From assembly GCA_964487545.1 (NCBI GenBank), contig CAZARI010000011.1:11025-75024 (forward strand): DNA of 64,000 nt. Direction: 5' to 3'. A program made the position numbers and the translations under genes. Below are positions 7,738-15,304 of this stretch, piece by piece (positions within the stretch are counted from its first letter, which is position 1; every line of letters begins with the position of its first letter). This DNA is from SKUL01 sp964487545. GTDB lineage: Bacteria > Bacteroidota > Bacteroidia > Flavobacteriales_D > SKUL01. The notes under the pieces were generated by a model. That model was not told the origin of the DNA. It made no database searches and worked only from the letters and a program-made list of their open reading frames with translations.

Positions 7738-8961
7738 ATGAATACCGAAGTTTTAATCATTGGCGCCGGTCCCGCGGGTACGGTGGCTGCTTCTTACTTG
7801 AAACAACACAACATCGATGTGCGGATTGTAGAAAAAACCCGTTTTCCGCGTTTTGTAATTGGTGAGAGTTTGCTGCCCGTATCGATGGGACACTTGCAGG
7901 AAGCAGGTCTGCTGGAAGCAGCAAAAAAAGGTGGTTTCGAAGAAAAACACGGCGTGCGGTTTATCCGCGACAACAAAGTGTGCGTCTTTGATTTCAGCGA
8001 ACAATACACCGACCGTTGGAAGTGGACTTGGCAGGTGCCGCGTGCCGACTTCGACAAAGTGCTGGCCGACGAAACCATCCGAAAAGGTGTGTCCATTGAC
8101 TACGAAACGGAGGTGCTCGATATCGATTTTCACGAAAAGGGAGCCAATGTACAACTGCGAAATGCATCGGGTACCTTCACTGCGAACACCGGTTTTGTGC
8201 TCGACTGCAGTGGTTATGGTCGCGTGTTGCCACGGTTGCTTAATCTTGATGCGCCGTCGGATCTTTCTCCCAAAATGTCTTATTTCACCCATATCGACGA
8301 CAAGCAGCGACCAGCGGGAAATGAAGGCACCCAAATCACCTTTATCGTGATGCGACAGGACACGTGGTTTTGGATCATTCCGTTTTCGAACGGTATCACT
8401 TCGGTGGGCTTTGTTGGCGAACCCGATTTCTTTGAAGGAACAGCAGAAGGCCAGGAGCAGCCGTTTCGCGAATTGTTGAAAAAGGTTCCGAATCTCAACG
8501 GCCGATTCGACAACTCTGAATTGGTTTTTGCGCCAAAAATGATCCGTGCCTTCAGCAAATCCATCCGCAATTTGCACGGCCCCCATTATGCACTCTGCGG
8601 TAACAGCGCCGAATTTCTAGACCCGGTTTTTTCGTCGGGAGTAGCTTTTGCAACAGGTTCGGGACTTCAGGCGGCTAAGCTGATCACGCGGCAGTTTAAC
8701 GGAGAACACCCCGACTGGGAAACCGATTTTGAGCAACACATGCGCAAGGGCGTACGGGTGTTTCAATCGTTTGTGGAAGGCTGGTACAACGGGAAATTAC
8801 AGAAGGTGTTTTTTTCGGACGAAATCAATCCGACCATTAAGGCGCAGATTTGTTCGCTATTGGCGGGCTATGTTTGGGATGATAACAATCCGGTGGTTAA
8901 ACGTCACGACAGAATCCTCGACACCTTGTGCCGCGTCATCGATATTTCGAATAAACACTAG
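7738..8961 (+). CDS. FAD-dependent halogenase (tryptophan/phenol halogenase family)
   Basis: A 407-residue flavoprotein. An N-terminal dinucleotide motif (GAGPAG, residues 9-14) is followed by FPRFVIGESLLPVS, Lys70 in a FEEKHGVRF context where tryptophan halogenases have their catalytic lysine, and the diagnostic halogenase motif WxWxIP (W210-F-W212-I-I-P215), which blocks monooxygenase activity. A GNSAEFLDPVFSSG segment closes the FAD site. It would use reduced FAD, chloride or bromide and oxygen to halogenate an aromatic ring; chlorinated flexirubins are known, so the phenyl or resorcinol ring of the pigment is the likely target. No flavin reductase is present in the cluster. It is the only plus-strand gene in the cluster, divergent from the acyltransferase and convergent with the ACP at 8992. 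Confidence 0.88.
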   Translation: MNTEVLIIGAGPAGTVAASYLKQHNIDVRIVEKTRFPRFVIGESLLPVSMGHLQEAGLLEAAKKGGFEEKHGVRFIRDNKVCVFDFSEQYTDRWKWTWQVPRADFDKVLADETIRKGVSIDYETEVLDIDFHEKGANVQLRNASGTFTANTGFVLDCSGYGRVLPRLLNLDAPSDLSPKMSYFTHIDDKQRPAGNEGTQITFIVMRQDTWFWIIPFSNGITSVGFVGEPDFFEGTAEGQEQPFRELLKKVPNLNGRFDNSELVFAPKMIRAFSKSIRNLHGPHYALCGNSAEFLDPVFSSGVAFATGSGLQAAKLITRQFNGEHPDWETDFEQHMRKGVRVFQSFVEGWYNGKLQKVFFSDEINPTIKAQICSLLAGYVWDDNNPVVKRHDRILDTLCRVIDISNKH

Positions 8962-8991
8962 AAAATTGCCGCAGTTAGTCTGCGCGGTTGA

Positions 8992-9243
8992 TTAATCGTT
9001 GACAGTGCAGCGCTGGGCGATGGTTTCGTAAAAATCCTTGAAAGTTTCGATTTTCTTGAAATCATCCGAGGACATTTTCATACCAAAGTGCTCATCCACG
9101 ATCACCACTAAATCTACGTAATCCAGACTATCCAGGTCGAGGGTTCGATGAAAAGGAGCACCGGGAGTGATTTTCCCCTCATCCACCTCAAACTCTTCTA
9201 CCAGAAAAGCGTTCGATTTCTCTATGATATCGTTCATCTCCAT
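8992..9243 (-). CDS. Acyl carrier protein (ACP 2 of 3)
   Basis: An 83-residue acidic ACP with the phosphopantetheine serine at position 39 in DLDSLDYVDL, the canonical DSL motif. It is the last gene of the operon MT, TAL, fabG, KS, ACP. Its ATG overlaps the stop of the ketosynthase by one base (TAATG), so the two are probably made in fixed ratio and work together. Because this unit also encodes the tyrosine ammonia-lyase and the ketoreductase, this ACP is a candidate carrier for the coumaroyl-primed chain; that is an inference. Confidence 0.93.
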   Translation of the reverse strand: MEMNDIIEKSNAFLVEEFEVDEGKITPGAPFHRTLDLDSLDYVDLVVIVDEHFGMKMSSDDFKKIETFKDFYETIAQRCTVND

Positions 9244-10469
9244 TATGCTCGGAATTTTCGCAGGATCAAAGAAGAATTTGTTCCCCCAAATCCAAATGAA
9301 TTTGACAAAAATACATCTATCTTTTGATTTGTTGCAACCGGTATGATATTCAACCCGGCAGAGAATTCGTCGGGGTTCTCAAAATTGATGTTCGGTGCAA
9401 TAAAATCATTTTGCATCATCAGCAACGAATAGATCACTTCACTGGCGCCAGCCATCCAGCATTCGTGTCCGGTCATTGACTTGGTAGAACTGATGGGCGT
9501 TTGTGCATCGCCAAAAACCTGTTTCAACGCTCGCGCTTCACTGGCATCTCCCACGGGGGTGGAAGTGGCGTGGGCATTCACGTAATCCACGTCAGCCGGC
9601 TGGAGTCCGGCATCGCGCAGGGCCAATTCCAGGCTTCGTCGCGGACCGTCGTCGTTGGGTTGCGAAATGTGTTCGCCGTTGGATGAAAATCCATAGCCCA
9701 CTACTTCGGCGATAATGGTTGCCCCGCGGCGCTGTGCAGATTCCAAACTCTCGAGAATCAACGTGGCTGCTCCTCCCGAAGGCACCAAACCGTCGCGGTC
9801 GCGGTCAAAAGGACGTGACGCTTTATGCGGCTCGGCTTCGCGAGTTGAAAAAGCGCCGATTCCATCAAAGCTGCTCATCGAATAGTGATGAACTTCTTGG
9901 GCACCGCCAACCACAATCATGTCCTGCAATCCGCTTTGGATAAGGAAATAACCCATACCGATGGAGTGCGAACCGCTGGCACATGCCGCGCTGATGGTCA
10001 TGTTAATTCCGCGCAGTTTAAAAATAGTGCTCAGGTTCATCGTTACGGTGGAGTTCATCGACTGAAAAATTGAACCCGAGCCCACCAAAGTGGTATCTTT
10101 TTTTTGTCGGATAATATCATTCGACTCTATCACCGCTCGGGCAGAGCTGTCATTGCCAAACAAAATTCCCGCTTCGTGTTTTTCGAAATACGACTCGTCG
10201 ATTCCAGCAGAAGCCAATGCTTCCTTTGTTGAAACCAGTGCAAACTCGGCTTCTTCGGATAATTGAATACGCTGCCGGCGACCCACTACCCCTTTCAATT
10301 CGGGAGTGGGAACTGTGCCCGTTAGACCAGAGCGATAACCAAACTCCTTGCGAACCGGGTCGAACATAATTCCCGATTTGCCTTGGCGCAACGACTGAAC
10401 AACCTCATCGCGATTGAGCCCGATGCAGGAATAAATTCCGATGCCTGTTACTACTACTCTGCGTTTCAC
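9243..10469 (-). CDS. Beta-ketoacyl-ACP synthase, FabF type (third KS)
   Basis: A 408-residue, full-length KAS I/II-type condensing enzyme. Catalytic residues are Cys163 in ISAACASGSHSIG, a histidine in NAHATSTPVGD and a histidine in MTGHECWMAGAS. The replacement of the usual GTST-type text by ATSTP and of TLGA by CWMA is typical of the aryl-polyene (ApeO/FabB-like) branch. It begins with GTG at 10469, forming a GTGA overlap with the fabG stop, and ends in a TAATG overlap with the ACP. The fabG-KS-ACP unit is a compact elongation module. It probably performs repeated elongation of the polyene. Confidence 0.9.
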   Translation of the reverse strand: MKRRVVVTGIGIYSCIGLNRDEVVQSLRQGKSGIMFDPVRKEFGYRSGLTGTVPTPELKGVVGRRQRIQLSEEAEFALVSTKEALASAGIDESYFEKHEAGILFGNDSSARAVIESNDIIRQKKDTTLVGSGSIFQSMNSTVTMNLSTIFKLRGINMTISAACASGSHSIGMGYFLIQSGLQDMIVVGGAQEVHHYSMSSFDGIGAFSTREAEPHKASRPFDRDRDGLVPSGGAATLILESLESAQRRGATIIAEVVGYGFSSNGEHISQPNDDGPRRSLELALRDAGLQPADVDYVNAHATSTPVGDASEARALKQVFGDAQTPISSTKSMTGHECWMAGASEVIYSLLMMQNDFIAPNINFENPDEFSAGLNIIPVATNQKIDVFLSNSFGFGGTNSSLILRKFRA

Positions 10470-11200
10470 GTGTACAATCCTCCGTTAACTGAAATTACAT
10501 TTCCGGTAATATAGGAAGCTCCGGGCGAAGCAAGAAATGCCACAGCTTCGGCCACCTCTTCTGGGTCACCGAAACGCCGCATGGGAATGAGGCCTTTGTG
10601 CTCAGATTCATCAATGTCGGCGGTCATATCGGTTTTAATAAATCCGGGGGCCACCGCATTGACGGTAATTTTCTTTTTGGCTACTTCCTGCGCCAGTGCT
10701 TTGGTGGCGCCGATCAGGGCCGATTTGGCAGCGGAGTAGTTGACTTGTCCCGGCATGCCCTTAATTCCAGACAGCGAAGCCATGTTCACAATGCGCCCAT
10801 ATTTATTACGAATCATGTGTTCGAGCAAAAAGCGGGTCACATAAAAGAATCCGTCCAGGCTGGTGTTCAACACCGAGTTCCAGTCTTCATCGGTCATCCA
10901 AACCATCAAACCGTCGCGTCGAATGCCGGCGTTGTTAATCAACACTTCAATTTTTGCGTCGGGGTTTTCGTTCATCCAGTTGCCGAGCACGTCTTTCACC
11001 TGGGCATCGTTGCACACATCAAACTGCAGCAGATGTGCGCTTTGTCCGGTGGCCTCAATCTGCCGGGCGGTTTCTTCGGCTTCGGCAATCTGAGAACGAT
11101 AATTGACCAGAATGTCGTATCCACTTGCGGCCAGTTTTATCCCTGCTGCACGTCCTATTCCACGCGACGCGCCGGTTACCAATGCAAATTTTCTACTCAT
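10466..11200 (-). CDS. fabG: 3-oxoacyl-ACP reductase, FabG-like short-chain dehydrogenase
   Basis: A 244-residue SDR enzyme: NAD(P)-binding TGASRGIG at 9-16, NNAG at 89-92, and the catalytic Ser142, Tyr155 and Lys159 (YSAAK). A C-terminal NVISVNGGLYT segment matches FabG. It reduces 3-ketoacyl-ACP to 3-hydroxyacyl-ACP in every polyene extension cycle. The start is the ATG at 11200; a TTG six bases further upstream is possible but unnecessary. It overlaps the ammonia-lyase by 8 bases upstream and shares GTGA with the ketosynthase downstream. Because it lies in the cluster it is more likely pathway-specific (ApeQ-like) than the housekeeping FabG. Confidence 0.92.
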   Translation of the reverse strand: MSRKFALVTGASRGIGRAAGIKLAASGYDILVNYRSQIAEAEETARQIEATGQSAHLLQFDVCNDAQVKDVLGNWMNENPDAKIEVLINNAGIRRDGLMVWMTDEDWNSVLNTSLDGFFYVTRFLLEHMIRNKYGRIVNMASLSGIKGMPGQVNYSAAKSALIGATKALAQEVAKKKITVNAVAPGFIKTDMTADIDESEHKGLIPMRRFGDPEEVAEAVAFLASPGASYITGNVISVNGGLYT

Positions 11201-12734
11201 GGTCAAAACTTATCAAATCATTACTGCGCAGCAAGGTTTCCACATGGGCAATCATCGGCCGACCCGCGCTATCGTTTTCAATTTTTGGCACTTCGGCACG
11301 CATCATCTGGTAAAACGACTGGCTGGTTTCGGAAAGCTGCTCCTTGCATTGCAGTGCATCTACTGCCTGACACACGGCTATACCTTCGATGGCCAACACA
11401 ATAAAAGCATTATCGATAACTTTTCGGCACAGCAAGGCTGCGTTTGTCCCCATGCTCACAATATCCTGATTGTCGTTGTTATTTGGAATACTGTGCACAT
11501 ACATCGGGTTAGACAGCGTTTGATTTTCTGCCGTTGCGGATGTGGCCGTAAACTGCATGCCTTGCAAACCAAAATTAAAGCCCAACTCGCCGATATTGAT
11601 AAACGGCGGTAGTTTTTCATTGAGCTTATTGTTGAGCAGATAGTTTAACTGGCGCTCGGCCAGCATGGTCATTTTGGTGGTGGCTATTTTCAATTTGTCC
11701 ATTTCAAATGAAACGTAATCGCCGTGAAAATTACCTCCGTGCACTACATCTTTTCCTTCGAGATCAATAATCGGGTTGTCGTTGGCCGAGTTGACTTCGC
11801 TGAGTAGCGTATTGGCGGCATTCTGAATCGTGTCGTATACCGGCCCCAGAATCTGCGGCACACAGCGCAGCGAATAATACTCCTGTACTTTGTTTTTAAA
11901 TACTTTTTCGCCGTTCGTTCCGTGATACAGCGTTTTATGTCGACTTTTAATGTTGTTGCTTGCACGAAAAACAGTCCGCATTGTGGCTGCTATTATTTGT
12001 TGACCATGATGTTTTTTAGCCGTATTGAGTGCTTGAGATACATGATCATCGTACGAGCCCATCACTTCATTGATCATTGCCGAGAGGAGGGTGCTCCAAC
12101 GAATGAGTCTTTGCAACAGCAAAACGTTGTTGAGCCCAATGCCGGTCATGGCCGCTGTGCCGTTCATGATGGCCAAGCCTTCGCGGATATGAATTTCAGC
12201 AAAGGTCAAATCTGCCTTCATTTCTTTTACTGGAATGATGTTTCCGTTGTGCACCACTTGCCCTTCTCCGATAAGGGTGTGCGCCAGGTGAGCCAGTTGC
12301 ACGAGATCGCCGCTGGCACCTACACCACCGTGTGTTGGAATATGAGGGGTAATGCCCGCATTGATAAAACTGACCAAACTTTTAATTACACTTTGGTGCA
12401 CACCAGAATAGCCAAGCATGAGCGTATTGAGCCGACAAAGCATCAAGGCCCGGACGTCTTCAGCTCCAAGCGGCTTTCCGGCACCCGAGGCATGGCTAAG
12501 AATCAGGTTGCGTTGCAGTTGCGGCCCCTTTTCGTCATCCACACGGTATTGTGCCATCGGACCAAAGCCGGTATTGATTCCGTAAATGATTTTATCTCGC
12601 GCAAAATCAGTTAGAAACTGAAAACTCTCCTGAACACGCTGCGAGGCATCGGGATTGAGCTCTACCGAACGGCCGTTGCGCACCACCTCCGTGAACTGAT
12701 GAATGTCTAGATTTCCGTTTCCTATTTTAATCAT
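11193..12734 (-). CDS. Tyrosine ammonia-lyase (HAL/PAL family) for 4-coumarate starter
   Basis: A 513-residue MIO-dependent aromatic amino-acid lyase. The Ala140-Ser141-Gly142 triad in HGGVGASGDLVQL forms the methylidene-imidazolone cofactor; the YGINTGFGPMAQY loop and GNFHGDYVSFEMDKL are also typical. The text closely resembles, from memory, the well-studied Flavobacterium johnsoniae tyrosine ammonia-lyase (for example RNLILSHASG and SIPNNNDNQDIVSMG), so I call tyrosine as substrate and trans-4-coumarate as product. A histidine ammonia-lyase is less likely because no histidine-utilisation genes are nearby. It provides the aryl starter that the ligase at 15305 can activate. It is the second gene of the MT-TAL-fabG-KS-ACP operon, 30 bp after the methyltransferase gene and overlapping fabG by 8 bases. 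Confidence 0.9.
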   Translation of the reverse strand: MIKIGNGNLDIHQFTEVVRNGRSVELNPDASQRVQESFQFLTDFARDKIIYGINTGFGPMAQYRVDDEKGPQLQRNLILSHASGAGKPLGAEDVRALMLCRLNTLMLGYSGVHQSVIKSLVSFINAGITPHIPTHGGVGASGDLVQLAHLAHTLIGEGQVVHNGNIIPVKEMKADLTFAEIHIREGLAIMNGTAAMTGIGLNNVLLLQRLIRWSTLLSAMINEVMGSYDDHVSQALNTAKKHHGQQIIAATMRTVFRASNNIKSRHKTLYHGTNGEKVFKNKVQEYYSLRCVPQILGPVYDTIQNAANTLLSEVNSANDNPIIDLEGKDVVHGGNFHGDYVSFEMDKLKIATTKMTMLAERQLNYLLNNKLNEKLPPFINIGELGFNFGLQGMQFTATSATAENQTLSNPMYVHSIPNNNDNQDIVSMGTNAALLCRKVIDNAFIVLAIEGIAVCQAVDALQCKEQLSETSQSFYQMMRAEVPKIENDSAGRPMIAHVETLLRSNDLISFDHE

Positions 12735-12764
12735 TGAAATAATTCCTCAATTATAGTGTAATCG

Positions 12765-13835
12765 CTACGCCAGACGACACCGAAACAAGGTATGTCCCAT
12801 CCCGATATGGTCGATATCTTTATCTACTATCAGCCCTGCTTCATGCAGCAATTCAATCATATCCTTTGAATGATACATGCGGCTGTTTCCGTTAGCGATG
12901 GCCGTGAAATAGAGCGAAGTTGCATTCAGGCTGTAGGTAGCGGCTTCAAATCGCTGCCGGTCCCAGTAGGTTTCCATTATGTACAAACGGGTATCTTTTT
13001 GCATAGAAGCTGCGGCTCTTTTCAGGATACTCAGAATCTGTGGTTTTGAGAAACAATCCAGAAATTGACTCATCCAGATGGCATCCGCTCCCGTTGGAAA
13101 AGCACTTTCGGTGAGCTGATTGATCGGATGGCCTTTGATGCGGTCTTCTACTCCATGCGCTTTGGCTGTTTTGGCAGCATCTTTCAATTGACCTGGAAGA
13201 TCGAGAATGGTCACTTCTACCTGCGGATTGTACTGCACACATTTGATGGCCCAACGCCCTGTGTTGCCACCAACGTCGAAAAGTTTTGCGGTGGGTTCCG
13301 AAAAAACAATTTCGAGTGCCGTATCAAAAGCATGGTCTGAGTAAAAGTGATCAAAATCGAACCAGCTCTTACGCACATGATCAGGCAGCTCGGCCAGTGC
13401 TTCATACACCGTTTCCCACTCACCAAATACTTTTAGTCCCGCAGGATTCTCATCGCGGATGGCTTCATCGAGATAAAACAATCCGTTGTAACAAACGTCG
13501 TGGATAAAATCCATATTCACCCGCGTCATTTCATCGTGCAGGATGAAGTATCCGGTTTTCATCAACACAAACCTATCGTCGAGATAGCTCACTAACTTAA
13601 GACTAACCCCCATATCGAGCAGTACTTTTATGCCGTACTCACTGATGTCGGTTTTCTGCTGAATTTCCTGCACTGTTGCTCCTTCTGCTTTGGCGTTGGC
13701 AACTACCTGTAAAATACCGGTATCGCGCAGCACCCGCGCACACTGAAAGGCAACTGGAGCAAAGCTTATTTTCTGGGCCTCGTATTTCGCGTCTACTGCT
13801 GAAATATCAGTCGTTGGGGAGAGGGTAGTTTTCAT
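12765..13835 (-). CDS. SAM-dependent methyltransferase, O-methyltransferase (COMT-like) architecture
   Basis: A 356-residue cytoplasmic protein. An N-terminal winged-helix/dimerisation region (residues about 20-100, with a VQEIQQKTDISEYGIKVLLD helix-turn-helix-like stretch) precedes a class I methyltransferase domain with motif I KLFDVGGNTGRW at 184-195 and a post-motif acidic strand (VTILDLPG). The arrangement matches plant COMT-like O-methyltransferases. It may methylate the phenol or ring carbon of the pigment; ring methylation is known in flexirubins. The catalytic His-Glu pair of COMT is not obvious, so C- or O-methylation cannot be decided. It is the first gene of an operon with the tyrosine ammonia-lyase and sits downstream of a terminator, so it should have its own promoter in 13836-13884. 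Confidence 0.82.
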   Translation of the reverse strand: MKTTLSPTTDISAVDAKYEAQKISFAPVAFQCARVLRDTGILQVVANAKAEGATVQEIQQKTDISEYGIKVLLDMGVSLKLVSYLDDRFVLMKTGYFILHDEMTRVNMDFIHDVCYNGLFYLDEAIRDENPAGLKVFGEWETVYEALAELPDHVRKSWFDFDHFYSDHAFDTALEIVFSEPTAKLFDVGGNTGRWAIKCVQYNPQVEVTILDLPGQLKDAAKTAKAHGVEDRIKGHPINQLTESAFPTGADAIWMSQFLDCFSKPQILSILKRAAASMQKDTRLYIMETYWDRQRFEAATYSLNATSLYFTAIANGNSRMYHSKDMIELLHEAGLIVDKDIDHIGMGHTLFRCRLA

Positions 13836-13878
13836 CGGTGCAAATATGAGAAACTCAAATCGTAATGCATAGAATAAA

Positions 13879-13909
13879 CAAAAAATCCGATGTCAGGCCG
13901 ACACCGGAT
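13879..13909 (-). terminator. Intrinsic terminator after the secreted-protein gene at 13935
   Basis: On the minus strand a 10-bp stem (ATCCGGTGTC / GACATCGGAT, one GU pair) with loop GGCCT is followed by six Ts. It separates the secreted-protein gene from the methyltransferase-ammonia-lyase operon, so the latter is likely its own transcription unit. Confidence 0.75.
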
Positions 13910-13934
13910 CTCGTTCGGCGCTATGCCGCATTGT

Positions 13935-14528
13935 TTATTTGAATGCTTTTTTCTTGAGCAAGGAAGCCAGTCGCTTGCCGGAAATAGCAAACGCCTCCCG
14001 AACACGCGAAGCCACATCAAAGTCGTATCCACTGGCCGTGCGCCCGGGTGCTTTGTCGATGGTAACATGTGCCAACGGCTCACTGCCGGTTTCCTGAAAA
14101 TAGGCAATGGCATCGATTTCGGCTGGTTTTCTCATCACCCCAATATTAAAACCGGGCTCTAAGCGGGTCACTTTTAACTCCAAGGTGTATTTGGCGTTGG
14201 GGTAGCTTCCAAAATGAACGCCCTTACTTCCTTTGTTGAGGAGCTCAAAAAAATTGGGCTCATAGATGTCCTTGCGGTCGGTATTCCATTTTTCGAGCCA
14301 TCGTTCGCCGGCTCCGGGACCTTCTTTGGCTTCAACTTCAGCCACTTTCTCTGCCAAATAGGCTTCTTCGGTCATTTTACCGACCATCACACCGTCGTAA
14401 TCAAAAACAACGTTGACCTGGTCTTGTCCTTTCAGAAAGTTCAAGTCGCCGTGTTGTTTTAGTTTTTGGGCATTTGAGTGCAGTGCTGCTCCTAAAACAA
14501 ACACTGCCAACATTAAAACTTTTTGCAT
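13935..14528 (-). CDS. Secreted protein of unknown function inside the pigment cluster (A)
   Basis: A 197-residue protein from the ATG at 14528, with a clear signal peptide (MQKVLMLAVFVLGAALHSNA, cleaved before Q21). A reading from 14612 would add 28 residues that spoil the signal peptide, so I reject it. The mature part has a VVFDYDGVMVGKM strand, a charged helix, a GVHFGSYPNAKYTLELKVTRL strand pair, an EIDAIAYFQ strand and a basic C-terminus. No family is recognised. It shares a rough order of features with the neighbour at 14662 (a strand carrying an aromatic-Asp core and VxG, a mid-protein Y-x-L segment, a late hydrophobic strand, basic tail), so the two may be distant paralogues. It has a minus-strand -7 box 21 bases upstream and a terminator downstream. 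Confidence 0.7.
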   Translation of the reverse strand: MQKVLMLAVFVLGAALHSNAQKLKQHGDLNFLKGQDQVNVVFDYDGVMVGKMTEEAYLAEKVAEVEAKEGPGAGERWLEKWNTDRKDIYEPNFFELLNKGSKGVHFGSYPNAKYTLELKVTRLEPGFNIGVMRKPAEIDAIAYFQETGSEPLAHVTIDKAPGRTASGYDFDVASRVREAFAISGKRLASLLKKKAFK

Positions 14529-14549
14529 GATTAAAAATTTGGTTGGCGT

Positions 14550-14557
14550 CAAAAATA
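14550..14557 (-). promoter_or_regulatory. Possible -7 box for the secreted-protein gene
   Basis: Minus-strand TATTTTTG (14557 to 14550) matches TAnnTTTG, 21 bases upstream of the ATG at 14528. No good -33 TTG is at the right distance, so this is weak. Confidence 0.3.
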
Positions 14558-14661
14558 AACAAATGACCCTAACACGAAGCCACCAAAACAAAGTTTGTTG
14601 ACAAAAACACAAGATTTAACGTATCCCGCCCTACGTATTTGCCCTTAGAAACCGCAAGTGT

Positions 14662-15267
14662 TTATTTAATCCAGCGACGATAGTCCTTGCCGCTTTGCAC
14701 AATCACATTGTAAATAGTTCTTGCCCAATAGTTGCGGAATCCAAATCCACCTGCTTTTCCGGTCATTTTGCGGGCCATTAATACGCGCTTGGTGTCAATA
14801 TCGAAAAAGGTTACCCAAATGGTTCCTTCGTCAGAAAATTTATCGAAATTCTCGACGACAAAGACCAATCCTACTCCCGAACCAGTAACCTTGTATTTTT
14901 TGATCTGCGCCGCCAACTGATCTTCGGTAATTTCGTGACGGGCGGTGCCTACCACTTCATCCGGATCGCGCTGTTGGTTCAATTCGGTTATCATCCCCAA
15001 ATCGTAGTGCACTGTTTTCTTTCTGAAAGCCTTTCCCAGGTCATACTTTTTGCGCTCGTGGTTAACCAGATAATTCCAGCCGTTAAAGTAGGTATCGGCG
15101 ATCTCGGTGCCCGATTTAATATCTCCCACCACTTTTAGGTTAGAGAAATCAAGTCCGTACCAGGTGATTTCAGTTGCTGAAGCAACGCGTTGTACATCTT
15201 CCTGAGCAAATACGGAAGCCTGAAATAGCAGTAGAAAAATTGTCGTAATGGTTAAGTGTTTCATCAT
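14662..15267 (-). CDS. Secreted protein of unknown function inside the pigment cluster (B)
   Basis: A 201-residue protein with a signal peptide (tandem ATG at 15267/15264, hydrophobic TITTIFLLLFQASVFA, then Q). The mature part carries ATEITWYGLDFSNLKVVGD, a Y-x-L segment (KKYDLGKAF), a long hydrophobic strand GSGVGLVFVVENF, then GTIWVTFFDIDTKRVLMARK and a basic C-terminus. The pattern, a small beta-rich periplasmic protein made of paired strands, is common in Bacteroidota, but I do not recognise the family. No lipobox cysteine is present, so it is probably soluble in the periplasm or exported. It lies between the ligase gene (37 bp) and protein A (133 bp), same strand. A role in pigment transport or in the surface location of the pigment would be a guess. 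Confidence 0.7.
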   Translation of the reverse strand: MMKHLTITTIFLLLFQASVFAQEDVQRVASATEITWYGLDFSNLKVVGDIKSGTEIADTYFNGWNYLVNHERKKYDLGKAFRKKTVHYDLGMITELNQQRDPDEVVGTARHEITEDQLAAQIKKYKVTGSGVGLVFVVENFDKFSDEGTIWVTFFDIDTKRVLMARKMTGKAGGFGFRNYWARTIYNVIVQSGKDYRRWIK

Positions 15268-15304
15268 TCAATTTTTTATTTTGGGTAAAGTTAATATTCT
15301 CGAT

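Noticed and set aside
7753..8586. 277-codon minus-strand frame opposite the halogenase
   Set aside because: It is a mirror of the halogenase codons; the plus-strand protein has intact cofactor and WxWxIP motifs.
10598..11404. 268-codon plus-strand frame over fabG and the ammonia-lyase end
   Set aside because: It covers two real, motif-bearing genes on the other strand and has no protein-like features of its own.
14529..14612. 28-residue N-terminal extension of the secreted protein at 13935
   Set aside because: The residues before M29 break up the signal peptide.
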